Origin: Ceratothoa steindachneri
Lineage: Eukaryota; Arthropoda; Malacostraca; Isopoda; Cymothoidae
DNA: 64,000 nucleotides
Assembly: GCA_963969495.1 (NCBI GenBank)
Contig: OZ018333.1
Span: 86,765,756-86,829,755, forward strand
Direction: 5' to 3'
Shown here: in pieces, positions 1-11,354 of the stretch
How the letters are laid out: every line of letters begins with the position of its first letter
Position numbering within the stretch: position 1 is the stretch's first letter
The notes under the pieces: generated by a model
What the model was told of the DNA's origin: nothing
The model's input: the letters and a program-made list of their open reading frames with translations, nothing else
Database searches by the model: none
Translations under genes and position numbers: made by a program

Positions 1-121
1 CCAATTGCAAAAGTCGATGTGTTTGAGGTCAATGAATCTTTTGATTCACGCTGTGGTGAGCCCCGGGGGATGTGATTAAGAGGTAATGGTGATGTCATAG
101 TCGAGGTGTCATCACAACCTT

Positions 122-868
122 GTGCGAAATCTATCTTCTACATCTGAAATTCCAGTAACTGTCTTTACCCATTTGCGACTGAATTTGGGCCAAGGTGTAG
201 TCCGTTCAAACGAACGTAGGGACTACTACCTCAGCCGCCTTCAAAGCAAGCTATGTACTCAACGTGTGACACACTTACACAGGGTAAATACAACATTGGG
301 CTCCGCTAGAGTCCCAACCGCTACACTGATTTTAACATTCGAACGACAAGAACTGCCGCAGCATTTTAAAGCTGGGTACCTTCGTGTCCCGGTAAGTCCC
401 TACATCGAACTACCCATACGCTGCTTCATTTGCAATCAATTTGGACATGTTGGCCGTGCCTGTCAGCACACTCGCTCCTGCGTGAATTGTAGCTGGAACT
501 ACAATGGCCCCGAATCCACCAAAACACCTCGCTATGCCAACTGCGGAGGTACCCACAGTGCTGCTTCAAAACTCTGCTCTATATTTTTATATGAAAAGGA
601 GGTGCTCGCTTCGCGTGACTCTCTACGTCTATATATAAGAGAGGCTCGCCAGCGTGCTCGAGCACAAACCTCACCACTTGGCCGGCTCTTCTCTGACGTT
701 TTACGTGACGCTGGACGAAACCGACCATCACGCTCGAGTTCCGACCAGCCTGAAGCACATCATCCTACATCTACTCGCAGCGTTGGAAACATTCAGGATA
801 TGCAGGCGAAGCATCGCTCTCACACCGAGATAACCAATGTAGCTCCCCCCTCTCTCCAGGAGCTCTAG
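122..868 (+). pseudogene. LINE ORF1 (gag-like, CCHC zinc knuckles), broken
   Basis: ORF1 of I-group LINEs is a nucleic-acid chaperone that packages element RNA. The 248-residue open stretch shows the typical order: an RRM-like region, the conserved step from 'LTFERQELPQHFKAGY' into a first knuckle CFICNQFGHVGRAC (C-x2-C-x4-H-x4-C), then CVNC and a degraded third knuckle ending in C near residue 150. Coding homology continues upstream to base 1 with stops, so the Met at 122 is not the real start. A low-complexity Ser/Pro-rich extension continues in another frame to about 1614. Confidence 0.75.
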
Positions 869-1559
869 CTGGGAGAGACGCACAAGGTAAGACACTTGAA
901 GACATCAGACGCTATTTGAAAGAATCCTCAACATCGACCAGTGAAGGTTCATCCACCCGGCCCCGAGACTCAAAGCCCAGTGGTAAGAGGAAGGATTCTT
1001 CAACTGGGTCATCGACCACCAAAAAGCGGGCAGCCTCTGGAGCTGACTCGGCCGAACCCCGAGAATCTTTGATGGACTTTTCCCCTATGGCTGATAATTG
1101 TATGCCCTTAAGTCCCTCCCACACTTCACAGGACTTAGGCCCAATCCTGATCCAAACGATGGCAGATATACACCCAGCTCCACACAACTCGCTCAGATCG
1201 CCTGTCCGTTCCACTCACTCTTCTACCATTGATCCGATGAAAGCGGTTGATACTCCAACATCCCCAATCGCGGCGGTTGGAGCAACTCCTCAGACACCGA
1301 AAATACCCTCGACCCATGAATCCGGATCTACTGGCCGAAAATCCCTTCTCGAACTTCCTTTTCCGCCATTTTGTGAGCCCGAATTACAATCAAGGGCCTC
1401 GGTTGGTTCTCCAAAACCTCAAAAAAAAAAAACAGTTACTGCTCCCTCTCGGATCTCTCCCCCTGCAAAAGCAGGCTCCTCAAAGTCTGCTCTCCGACTC
1501 CCAAGCTCTTTGGGACGAATCTCAAATACAATATCGGCCATAAAAGAGAAAAAGATATC

Positions 1560-2450
1560 CACAGTTGTATATAAGGCGTTCTTCCAAAGTGGGGAAAATT
1601 CAAAATTCTTTTGACGACTCTCCACCCCGCTGTTATTTGTCTTCAGGAGAATAAACTGGGTATACGGTCCTTTCCACTGGTACCTGGCTTTCTCAACTCT
1701 ATTGCTCCTGTTGGAAGCTCCTCTCATGGGGGGGTGTCAATCATGGTATCTTCACCCCACTATGTTTCTCCCATCCCCCTACATACTGCCCTCCAAGCTG
1801 TTGCCGTGAGGGTTTTTCTTACTAAGCTTTTTACCGTTTGCTCTATTTACCTACCCCCTTGTTTATCACTGTCAAGACCTGACCTTTTAGTACTTATAGA
1901 CCAGTTGCCCTCCCCATTCTTATTACTAGGAGATTTTAATGCCCGTAACTCATACTGGCTTGACATCACTCGAAATTCCGAAGGCAGTGTTTTAGAGTCT
2001 CTTTTATTATCTGACCTTCTTTGTGTTTTATACACTGGCGATTTTACCTCTTATCATGTCTAGACGGACTCTTTTAGCTGTATTGACCTGTCTGTTTGTT
2101 TCCCGGATTGCTTCACGGAATTTCGATGGTCAATTCTTGACGATCTCCATGGGAGTGACCACTTCCCTATTGCCTTGTCGGCCCTTCAAGTTAGCCCTCA
2201 TACAACCATACCCCTTAAGGGGGACTTAGGTCTTGCAGATTGGGAAGGTTTCCAAGAGGCGTCCTTCACAAGTGCATCCTTGGAGACCTTCAATGGGGTG
2301 GACACGGCAGTAGAATACTTTACATCGACTATCTACAATGCAGCAACACAGACTATCCCACGGAGTGAGTTCGTGCGCTTCGCCAAACAACCCTTCGTCA
2401 GGCTCATCAAAATTCATGGCGAAGTTACGTTTCATCAATTTTCTCTATGA
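1560..2450 (+). pseudogene. LINE ORF2 fragment: AP-like endonuclease
   Basis: The endonuclease nicks target DNA to prime reverse transcription. Visible blocks are ICLQE (catalytic Glu) near 1640, LLLGDFNARNSYW (Asp/Asn) near 1920-1960, and GSDHFPI near 2150-2170, the terminal SDH catalytic motif, reached after a frameshift at about 2060. The open frame 2175-2450 is the linker that normally leads to RT, which is absent. Order and spacing match the endonucleases at 47.5 kb and 60.4 kb. Confidence 0.75.
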
Positions 2451-3050
2451 CACCTGAGTGGCTTCACCCCTACAAATTATATAAATTTCCCCCAAACAAT
2501 ATGTATATATATAGTTATATCAGGAAATGTATAAAATGGCAACACCATGCACACGCAAATACAGCAAGTGTCTCATTTCAATTGTGCTCCCGCTATTAAC
2601 AGGTTGGTCAAAATTTAAGTACAATTCTTAGTTTAGTTTCCCTATTTTTGTCAAACTTAAAATAATTCTAGGTATTTAGCCAATTACAGACTCCAAGATT
2701 CACGTTAACCATTAGCAGAGATTTTTCCTTCACGCCAAATCATTATCATAGAATTTCTTACACCCCAGAACTAATTATCATATAACTTTCGTTTACCCTA
2801 GAATTTATTCATCTCACGCTATTTATACATTATAAATTTCGCCTTACCCTTAATATCAATCGCCCATTGTTCTATTTAATAATTCTCACTATCTTCATCA
2901 CCATTTCTAAGTCCCCCCTATTAAGTACATTTTTCATTCATTGATCAAACGTTGCCTGTTTTCATAACACCATAATTGTCGTATTGTAAGTTCTTAATTT
3001 TGTGATAAAGGACCTATAATTTACGCTCTCCCCATATTATATTACCTCAA

Positions 3051-3052
<2 letters not shown>
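2451..3052. other. AT-rich stretch, nothing recognised
   Basis: This is A/T-rich sequence with no open frame showing a family motif and no clear repeat with the rest of the window. Confidence 0.5.

Positions 3053-3093
<41 letters not shown>
3053..3093. repeat. (TA)n microsatellite
   Basis: About 40 bp of uninterrupted TA dinucleotides. It lies next to a Penelope-type terminal motif, as do the TA tracts at 9.2 and 9.6 kb. Confidence 0.95.
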
Positions 3094-3097
<4 letters not shown>

Positions 3098-3114
3098 AAT
3101 TTTCAATAAGAAAG

Positions 3115-3250
3115 GAATGGCGAGGAGTAGACTTAAATCCAACATCAAACAAATCTTTATTACGATTGAGTAGTGCAACGTTTCGACCTAACGGTCATCT
3201 TCTGGCTCTAGAAAACAGATTAAGATATACAAATATACAGAATAGGTTTA
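3115..3250 (-). mobile_element. Penelope-like element terminus with hammerhead-like motif
   Basis: Read on the minus strand, 3175-3205 gives CAGAAGA, one U, a 4-bp stem GACC/GGUC with loop GUUA, then GAAAC. This is the architecture of the hammerhead ribozymes carried in the pseudo-LTRs of Penelope-like elements, followed by an A/T-rich run with TAATAAAGA. Compared with the hammerhead core CUGANGA the second base is A instead of U, and an extra U precedes the stem, so activity is doubtful. No Penelope coding sequence is attached here. Confidence 0.5.
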
Positions 3251-3800
3251 AAGGGGATTAAAATACAACGATTTAAGGAAAGAAGTAAAGTAAAATTGTA
3301 CAGAGAAAAAAAAACGACCCAAAAAACTGGCTAATAAAAGCTTTCTCACCCAAACATCTTGCCATCTACTTTTAACCCCCTCATTGATCCCCTGTAACCC
3401 CCCCCCCTCCCACCTCCCAATGTATGGGCATTTGAATGATAGTGGTCCTGATACAAACAATAAAATACTTGTATTAGGAAACCTCATAAGTAAAGTGGCA
3501 TTTTTGTCATGTTTATAATCATTTTATAGCTAGAAACCACTCTGGATTTATATTTAATTTGTATTTACTCATTAATTCAATAATATAATTTGCACCATTA
3601 ACTATTCTCCATCTTTCTTTTATCTTTTAAATATGTTTGTAAATGTCGTTTGACTTTGATTTTAAGAGTTCTACAACCTCCTCCTAGACAATGGATTATT
3701 AGTCCTGGGTCAAACAGGGGCCGCATCCCTGGTGTTTGCTGGGGGCGGGAAGGGCATAATCCATTTTAAACTTCGTTCACTGGGCTCATTTGGACTGTTT
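3251..3800. other. Unassigned sequence with a short poly-C run
   Basis: I see no recognisable coding motif. A C-rich stretch lies at about 3398-3420. The part next to 3250 may be more of the Penelope pseudo-LTR. Confidence 0.4.
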
Positions 3801-3844
3801 ACACGCAACACTTGAAGAAAGAAAGTCCACCATTAATCGGGAGA

Positions 3845-4020
3845 AGAAAAGGGCGTGACCCCAAATTGCCAGAGACTCTACAAAAAATTAACAATTTCAA
3901 AGAGGAAATAATGAGGGATCCTCCATTCCCACCCGACTCAGCCCCATCAGATTACTATATTCTTAGTTTGGCGATTCACCTAAAGAGAATGAAGATGTCA
4001 ACCACAAAAGAGACCAAATC
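3845..4020 (+). pseudogene. mariner-type transposase fragment (C-terminal end)
   Basis: The frame reads TLQKINNFKEEIMRDPPF and then PPDSAPSDYYILSLAIHLK. This matches the C-terminal mariner signature HPPYSPDLAPSDYHLF followed by the Leu/Lys-rich helix. Mariner transposases cut and paste DNA flanked by short inverted repeats at TA targets, and the third catalytic Asp lies in this D-L-A-P-S-D-Y block. Only about 55 residues are left; the rest of the domain and both inverted repeats are not visible. Confidence 0.75.
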
Positions 4021-7000
4021 AACTCCAAGAACTTGTCAGGTTAGTGGTGGTTGTAGTTTTGGTGAGTGAGCAAACATTTCTAGACAGTGCCATGGATACA
4101 AACACTAAAGAAACCGACCTAAATCTCGTTCCTAGGGAGGGTTGTTTAAATATCCCCCTCTTCTTCCCTAACATTATCGGGGTTACGTTAGTTATTAATC
4201 GTTTTATTCCCTATTTTGCATCGCCTTTATTTTCTACGTTCTGTCTTTATTCTCTCCCCTGCATCGGGGTGGAAGAAGCACCTCTATGCTGGTACCCCCC
4301 CCCCCCCCTCCTCTATTAGAAAGGTTAAAGAATGAAAAAAAATCAATTGTGAAAACATGTAAATACCTCCCCCAGTCTAAACTGATGAGGATTTTTTCTG
4401 TTTGTTTTCATGTTTTGGCAGCGGCAGTTTCCAGGGTGGTCCAGTTCCGCTTGAGGACCACCACTTCCGGGTCTCTTCGCCCTTAAATAGGAAATGAGAA
4501 GGAAGGAGCATTGGAGATTTCCCCGATTCGGTCATTGGACGGATCTTCTCCTTTATGAAACCCAAGACCTGATTCATAGGACTTCCGTGTTCACGAATTG
4601 AGAACAGGGGCCCACTTCACCTAAAGGGTCCTCGAAAACTCTGAGAATTTGGAACATTTGGTCATCGTCTCTCCGTTATCATCTTTTCTTCGCAAAAATA
4701 CCCATACCTCGATTGAGGTCTTTACATTTTTCTTACCTCAACTCAGAGATTTAGGAGTTGACTCAAGCATTGTTCGATCTTATCCCTGAGCTGAAGTGTC
4801 GTCCATGGGCCTCGAACTCGATCTCAAGGGCGTTTCCTTAATTCGAGGTATCAAATTAGACGTCAATGAAATTTGGAATACATAAAGCTCGATCAATGAA
4901 ACCCTCTCGAGAGTCTCCACTCAAGCACACTCAAGTCTTAGTTGGCTCCGTCCACTTAACGGAGTCGTGCACATACCAGCAGGTACCACTTCTCTGAGAT
5001 GAGTCTCCTCTCTTTCCACTGTACTGATGACGCCTCGAAGTTGACCAAGATACCACTGTTAACATGTCTCATATTAGAAAAATTGTGATTTTCCTCAGGT
5101 CTTCTCAATAGACTTTCCTTTCCTAATTATCGAAACCAGGTATCGTGAACTTGAGGAGTTTAAGGGACCCAGATCTGGAAAGGTATAATTCTTGGCTCTG
5201 TATGGGGTAGGAGGTGAGTTTTTCCATGTCAGCATGTAGCGAAACACCTCCTCTTTCCATTGTATGTTCTTTTACGCAAACTATCTATCACTTATAAGGA
5301 TACCTAACCCATGCACCAAGGTGAGAGAGAGCCAAATACATTCCTTTTGTTGTGGCCACGAGACCTCGAGTGAAAAGAAAAACGACGCCCATGGAAGAAC
5401 GGATACTATGGCCCCCGAACTCCTTGGGAGTTATAGCAAAGTGCCAGACTGCCAGCGGACAAGAGGGAAGAGGGAGACAAGATGCTACAACACATGACCC
5501 CCTATCATTTTGATTGGAAAATTTGCTAGAAAAAACGGTAAATGTTGAGGTTCCCGATTGGAAAAGAGACTCGGTTTTAAATTTCTCTATTTTTAAAAGA
5601 GTTGATGGGAGAGAAACTGTACGGGGTGTCTCCTGGGTGAAGGCACACCGCTGCTCGATCTCTTCTGTAAATGGGGACTAACCAGGTCAATTCTAGGTTC
5701 GCTCAAGGAGGAGAGCGGAATTACACTGGGCAGGCGGATTGCGACACTCGAAGTAAAGTGGATTAGTGTAATTTAACGAGAAGAAGGGATAAGGCGAAAT
5801 AAAAAAACAACAATAAGAACTGGAAATTTTCGACGACCCAATGTTACCGGGGTGGAAAGGGGGCTCCGACGCTTACAGGAGAGGTGTGGATGAGAGAACA
5901 CACAGGGGTGGGAGTCATAAAGGGTTGCGCTTTAGAGCTGAGTTTGAGGTTGCAGCCATCCTACACCAGGAAGGGGGCGTATTCCGCGCATCGACAATCC
6001 CCGAGGGCTCGAGGCCCTTGAGCTGGAACTCCCCATCGCGCATGGACCCCTAGAGGCCATCGGGTGTGCGGTGGTGAAACTCCCCCCGGGGAAGGAGGAA
6101 GTCAGATAAGGAAGGGCCACATGATATCGGAAAACACCCGAAGAGGAAACGTAGAATCTGGATGGCTGGAGCAGTGTACCCCCTGGCCCCTCACTCAATT
6201 AAAGACGGCCATGTAAACCCATGAGATTATTGTACGGGAGAAAGCGTTCTCAACCCCGCATTTACGTTCTTTACTCAAATCTGTTACCATGGCAACCAAA
6301 GGGATTTGTCTTCTTATGCCATCGAATTCATTACCTCAGCTATGGGAGAAGGGGGTACTCTTCTTCCAGCCCCCATATCAGTCCCCATGTTCAGATGTCA
6401 TTCCTTTCTCACACAAAGTAATAACAAATCCATCGAACGCAATTACATGCATCAACATACACATTTCCAACTGATTTTACCGGAACTAATCACTCGTTCG
6501 ACATACCTCTGCATTCTCAAAATGTCTCCATATATCACTTACACACAGTTTCTCACTCCACAATACTCTCTCGCACATTATTTCCACATTCTACCCTCTG
6601 TCCACATCAAACAAGCTGTACCATTGAAAGATCTTTCACGTAAAGTTCAACGCGATTAACTCTTGCACTTTTACCAATCGCAGGTGCTCTGGTAGCCCCC
6701 TGCTCCCTTTCAGGACTCAAGATTCTAAATCAGCTTCACCTGATCCCAATGCAAAGATTCCCCCTTCTCCATAACACAGCAAGCCCTCCATTCTTTGGGG
6801 CTAAAGTTCCCTTGAGACGAATCCCTCAGATCCAAGAAGTGCAGCATCTCTGAAAAGAACCTCGCCCAGTGAGCGGAGGTCACCGAGGCCCAGGGGGATG
6901 GACGACATTATCCAGGGCCAATTTAGGTAAACCCATCCTTCAAGGGCGATCCTCTCCCACATCAGTAACATTGACTGCCTCCCCCCCTCCTCTATGTTAG

Positions 7001-7100
7001 GGGCTCTTAACCAGGGGTGAGAAGCAGGCCTGGAACAGGAGCGCCATGTTGCACTCAAATATGGCTGCTTTGGGGGATGTGGAAAGAAATTACGTTTATT
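4021..7100. other. 3 kb with no recognisable gene
   Basis: Only short open frames (under about 120 codons) are present, none with a motif I recognise. There is a homopolymer C run at about 4294-4309. Base composition is less A/T-rich than the neighbours. It could be old LTR or UTR sequence of an unidentified element, but I cannot support that. Confidence 0.5.
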
Positions 7101-8255
7101 GACTTTAATGTTTCAATTCCACATATATAATTATTAATAAAAGCCAACATAAATGAGTTTGCAAATATGTAGAATCGAAATAAAAATTAAAACTGCAATG
7201 AATCCGTCATTGATATCCATCGGACTGAAGGGTCCGAGAAAACTCTTTCATAAAAACTAAATATCATTGAAAAAATAGTTACTACATGTTTCTTTTTTTA
7301 AAATGATCCATAATTTTTTTATTGTTCATTTTTAAAACCAAGCTGAATACCAGTCTGTAAATTTCATTTAGCAGTCTTCTTTTGTTTAGATTGTGAAAAC
7401 TTAGTCTATAAACTTAAACTGCTCTTCTTTGGAATGTTTAAGATTTTCTCCAATAAATTATGTTTTAAGAGTAACGGGGCTTTATTTGGGTTCCTTGGAT
7501 CACCTTGTATCATTTTTTATGATAGTGAAAACAGGGGTGCGATAACTACTAGCTGCTTTGCAATGAGTGTGTGTGGTTGGGGGAGGGGGGTATGAAAAAG
7601 GGGTAAGAAATACTTGAAGATCGCGGACTACTCACCCAACACCCTAAATTGAAACATCACGAGGTTCCTTTGCGACTGATATCAATGCGACCCAACCCTA
7701 CACTGGAAGCTACAATCTTCAGGGGGGTAATTTGGGGCCCACTAAAGACTACCGATCTTTAGTTTGATAAACAACAGGCAAGGAGACTAGAGGCGGCCAT
7801 TCACATCACTTTTCGTGTATACTTATCTCATCACAACATGAATGAATGTTGCAACAAAGCGAGGATGCTATTAAATATCTTTGACACACACAACAAAGCT
7901 ACAGCCACACAACCTATATTCTCACGCCCACTTCTCTACCCAGACAGATTGTGCACATAAAGACTTTTCACTACTTCCAACTAACAACCACCAACATTGT
8001 ATATTGATAGGGTGCTAGGAGTAGTAGTGTTGTAACTCTCAAGCCGTGTCCGCCATTTTGGTTGCACTAATCCAGAGTCCCTGAACTTTATCGAGCAAAG
8101 TCGGTGATTGGTTTGACGTCATAAAGGAGCCACTCACCTTCCTTGTACCCCTTTTCCCACTCTCTTATTTCCCCTTATGGACATACGCACACGGGTATTC
8201 TAAAAGAAGATTTTGACCTCTAAGGTTTTCTTTTATTTATTAATTTATTAGTTCC
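7101..8255. other. Intergenic sequence, nothing recognised
   Basis: No coding motif, tandem repeat or inverted repeat is apparent. Confidence 0.5.
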
Positions 8256-8256
8256 G

Positions 8257-9040
8257 TCAATTAAATTTACTTTAGAAAAAGAAGAAAATTATAGCTTTCC
8301 TTTCCTAGACGTTCTAATAATTAGACAACCAGACAGGTTTAAGTTTTCTATTTTCAAGAAACCGACAAATCATTTATCCGATGTCCATTTTATTCAGGTC
8401 ATTCTAAAAAATATTAAAACATCAGTATTTTCTTCCATGTATCTTAGGGCACTCAGAATATGTAGTCCTGTCTATATAGACCAAGAATTTACAAAAATTG
8501 AAGAGATTGCCTTCAATCTGTATTACCCGAAATATCTTTTGGGAAACTGCATATATAAAGCGAAAAGAACATTTTATAACCACAAGTTAGGGAAAACACA
8601 GCCTTTACGTATTAATTTCTTGTATGCAGTACCAATATTAAAACAACTTGATATAAATGTAACTTTTAAATACAATTAAACATTTAAAAATATGTTAATA
8701 AACACAGCTCAAGGAGCGACAATAATGGAATATATAGTATACCTTGTTTGGATTGTAATTTATTCTAAGTAGGTCAAACTTCTAAAAATATTTCTGTAAG
8801 AATTAAGCAACATCAAAATTCAGTATCTAAGGGATGTACAAATAATGCTTTTGCCGTCCACAGGCTTTAGATGGGTCACCAGATTAACTAGTTAAAAGCA
8901 GCGAATGGATATAAATGATTTTATTATCAGAAAAATCTTTGAACCATTCACAATTTCCAGTACAAAGGGGAGAAATGTAAATATTAGCTCCTGTTTGTTT
9001 TCTTTAGATCCAGTCCTATCTTTCTTCTTCTAATCAAACT
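8257..9040 (+). pseudogene. Penelope-like element: RT C-terminus plus GIY-YIG endonuclease
   Basis: Penelope-like elements pair a telomerase-like RT with a GIY-YIG endonuclease. From 8257 the frame reads SFPFLDVLIIR and then FKFSIFKKPTNH, followed by YLRALRICSP and a KAKRTFY block, the standard end of the Penelope RT domain. After a short A/T-rich linker, IPCLDCNLF, one stop, VGQTSKNISVRIKQH (about 8740-8820) is a GIY-YIG domain: the paired Cys of the finger, V-G-Q-T in place of Y-I-G-Q-T, and the basic IKQH helix. It ends with IIRKIFEPF and LSLDPVLSF-like residues near 9020, the usual C-terminus. Single stops and a frameshift show it is dead. The RT catalytic Asp pair lies upstream of the part retained. 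Confidence 0.8.
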
Positions 9041-9204
9041 TATTAGAAGTCATAATAAATCTGACCATCTGACCTAATAGGGAAAACATTGCTTTGTATA
9101 AATACAGTGTGTCTATTTCATAAACCATTGTGAGTTTGAAAATGTTATTAAAATAACGAAAGTACTAGCTCCAATAAATCTTTCTTTTTCCCTACGTCGT
9201 ACAA

Positions 9205-9205
9205 C

Positions 9206-9298
<93 letters not shown>
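9205..9298. repeat. (CA)n-(TA)n compound microsatellite
   Basis: About 26 bp of CA repeats pass directly into about 67 bp of TA repeats, just 3' of the Penelope coding remnant. Confidence 0.95.
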
Positions 9299-9300
<2 letters not shown>

Positions 9301-9371
9301 GTCTGTACGCTTACCGTCTATCCATGATATATAAAACAATTCTTATAATTTTCTCTTGTATTTTCTTGTAT

Positions 9372-9408
9372 CTCGGAAGATGTTACGAGTTGTAACGAAA
9401 CGCGTCAG
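9372..9408 (+). ncRNA. Hammerhead-like motif in Penelope pseudo-LTR
   Basis: The sequence reads CGGAAGA, U, 5-bp stem GUUAC/GUAAC with loop GAGUU, then GAAAC, 340 bp downstream of the GIY-YIG domain and on the same strand, where a Penelope pseudo-LTR is expected. The core differs from CUGANGA at one base (U to G) and has one extra U before the stem. A TAAATAAAGTG tail follows, as in the other two copies here. Confidence 0.5.
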
Positions 9409-9628
9409 GTAAATAAAGTGTTTTTTACCTAAGGAATCTTCTATTCCCTCGCTATGATTTCGAAATCGTGCTATAATGAACTTTGGAGAACTTATACATG
9501 GACTCAATTCAGACATAAAGGCAAATATAAGACAAATTGAAAGATGTTAAAAAAGAACACAAAAGCAAAATTAGCAGTCGCTTTTAACAAAACTTGTTAT
9601 GAAGAAAATATATTCCCCAACTTTACCT

Positions 9629-9630
<2 letters not shown>
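9409..9630. other. Short unassigned spacer
   Basis: Probably Penelope terminal sequence. No coding motif is visible. Confidence 0.4.

Positions 9631-9662
<32 letters not shown>
9631..9662. repeat. (TA)n microsatellite
   Basis: About 32 bp of TA repeats. Confidence 0.95.
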
Positions 9663-9665
<3 letters not shown>

Positions 9666-9689
9666 GATAATGGTATACCACAATTTTTT

Positions 9690-9746
9690 AATCAAGATTT
9701 TATTTATAACTATCGGACTAGTTTCGGCAAGATGCCATTTTTCAAC
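9690..9746 (-). ncRNA. Third hammerhead-like Penelope terminal motif, truncated
   Basis: On the minus strand 9721-9746 gives UUGAAAA, U, stem GGCA/UGCC with loop UCU, then GAAAC, followed by a TAAATAAAATC tail. This has the same layout as 3175-3205 and 9374-9401, including the extra U. The A/T triplet tail of an L2-like LINE abuts its 5' side at about 9747, so the rest of the element is missing. Confidence 0.45.
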
Positions 9747-10605
9747 TAATAATAATAATAAAATTATATATGTATTTATAATGCGCCCTTCAGGGCTGTT
9801 ATCCCTCCCAGAGCGCAGGTTGTGTAGCGAGTGTAGAGAAAGTTTACAGTGGAGAGCAGGCAATAATGAATAGATGAGTCTTCATGAGACGTTTAAAAGT
9901 TGCAAGGGAGGGAGAGGAGCGGACTTCAGCAGGAAGAGCATTTCAGAGTCTAGGAGCACAAACTGAGAAGAAACGGTCACCCATCGAGCAGAGGACAGAA
10001 CGAGGAGTGTTGAGGAGTGGAGCGAGGTTAGACCGGAGTGCTCGAGGAGTTTGACGGCGGGAGAGGGCAGACGAGAGATAAGGTGGAACTTCGAGGTTTA
10101 TGGCCTTGTAGGTGATGAGAAGAATTTTATAGTGGGTACGGAAGCTAATAGGTAACCAGTGTAGCTCCTGTAACAGAGGCATCGAAATAGAGAACCAGGG
10201 GCGTTGAAGGAGGGGCCGGGCAGCATAGTTTTGAACTAGTTGTAGGGGGCGAAGTGACGAAGAAGGGAGATTCACTAGATGAGAATTGCAGTAGTCTAAG
10301 CATGAGGTGACAAAGGCATGAATGGCAGTTTCAAGGCTTCGTCCATCAAAATTGGATCGAACCCATGAAAAGTTGCGGAGGAAACCGAGGGAAGACTTAC
10401 AGATACGATGGATGTGTGGTTTAAACGATAATGAAGAAACTAGGCAAGGAACACAGTATATATAAGGTAAGGCACACCTAAGCAAATTGAAACAGCAGGA
10501 AACATTCTGGGAAAAGTTCGAGTTAATCTGGCAGGCATGACAAGCTAAACAAAATGAAATGGAACCGGAAACAATCTGTTGATTTGCTAATCTCCGAGAC
10601 AAATT
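9747..10605 (-). mobile_element. L2-like LINE, 3' end with RT C-terminus
   Basis: The minus-strand frame from about 10602 to 9850 carries the C-terminal signature of L2/Daphne-type LINEs: FVTSCLDYCNSHLV, LQLVQNYAARPLL, LLQELHWLPISFRTHYKILL and TYKAIN, ending in an ALPAEVRSSPSLATFKRLMK block. One in-frame stop (W to stop) lies at about 9943. The 3' UTR ends in an ATT-triplet run at about 9747-9763, typical for this group. The 5' part of RT and the endonuclease are missing, the usual 5' truncation. Confidence 0.8.
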
Positions 10606-10850
10606 GCATCTGGCGGTTTATAAATACGATCGGCGATTCTATTCGCTATATGCTTGTTAAATTTTTATTCCCCTTCAGATAAATTGAAATTATCAACTTT
10701 GTTGATGATGATAATGATGGATTCCGCAATCCTCCTCTCAATATAATTGTTTGATTTATAAGTCATTTTTGCATGGTTAAAATCTGATTCAAATATTGTG
10801 GTTTACCATTATCTTTCACTGATATACATCACGCCAATGTGATATCTTTC

Positions 10851-10935
<85 letters not shown>

Positions 10936-11354
10936 AAAAAACAGATTGTATTTAAACTTTACCAAATTTATTTTACTGTCTTCTAGCATATTAGTATAGA
11001 ATGGGGGATTGGCCTTTGAGTGAACTAAGCAGTCCTTGCTGATATCTTGTAACTATGTAGCTGTTTCAACTATGAAGGTTGTGATTGTGGTTTTGTTTCA
11101 TTAGATCTTCTTTTTAACTTGTTCCTTTTCTTTCGAAGTCATTTTACTCGTTTCTGTATTAATCGGTGTCGAGGTATGCCAGTGTAAACCCTTTCACTGT
11201 AAGGGCGTGTACACTGCACAGGCAGATAACCGACACGAGGCAGTCTACGCTGGGCTTTGGAACGAGGGGGGTGGGGGAAGAAAGCCGTCTCCTGGTCGAG
11301 TGAACTGGATTTTAACTACAAGAAAACATATATATAAATACAGGCGAACGTGTC
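10606..11354. other. Unassigned sequence containing a (TA)n tract
   Basis: Apart from the microsatellite at 10857-10931 I see no gene or repeat here. Confidence 0.5.
10857..10931. repeat. (TA)n microsatellite
   Basis: About 75 bp of uninterrupted TA dinucleotides, the longest pure TA tract in the window. Confidence 0.95.

Larger units (their letters stand above)
1..2450 (+). mobile_element. I-group LINE fragment: ORF1 and endonuclease, 3' part missing
   Basis: The fragment is collinear with the other I-group LINEs in this window (45.5-50.2 kb and 58.6-63.9 kb): gag-like ORF1 with cysteine knuckles, a Ser/Pro-rich tail, then the start of ORF2 with an apurinic-type endonuclease. It enters from the left edge inside ORF1 and stops near 2450. 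No reverse transcriptase or RNase H follows, so it is truncated at the endonuclease-RT linker. Stops and frameshifts are frequent, so it is dead. Clade assignment rests on similarity to the sister copies that retain RNase H. Confidence 0.8.

Noticed and set aside
4377..4577. Open frames in the 4.3-7.1 kb region as possible host exons
   Set aside because: They are short, overlap on both strands and show no family motif or convincing splice context.
6985..7080. GGGGCTCTTAACCAGGGGTG resembles a hAT terminal repeat
   Set aside because: No matching inverted partner or 8-bp duplication was found, and the motif is short.
8112..8122. TGACGTCA palindrome (CRE-like site)
   Set aside because: An isolated 8-mer with no associated gene or promoter features.
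9148..9339. Open frame encoding (YI)n and (CV)n
   Set aside because: It is translation of the (TA)n/(CA)n microsatellite.
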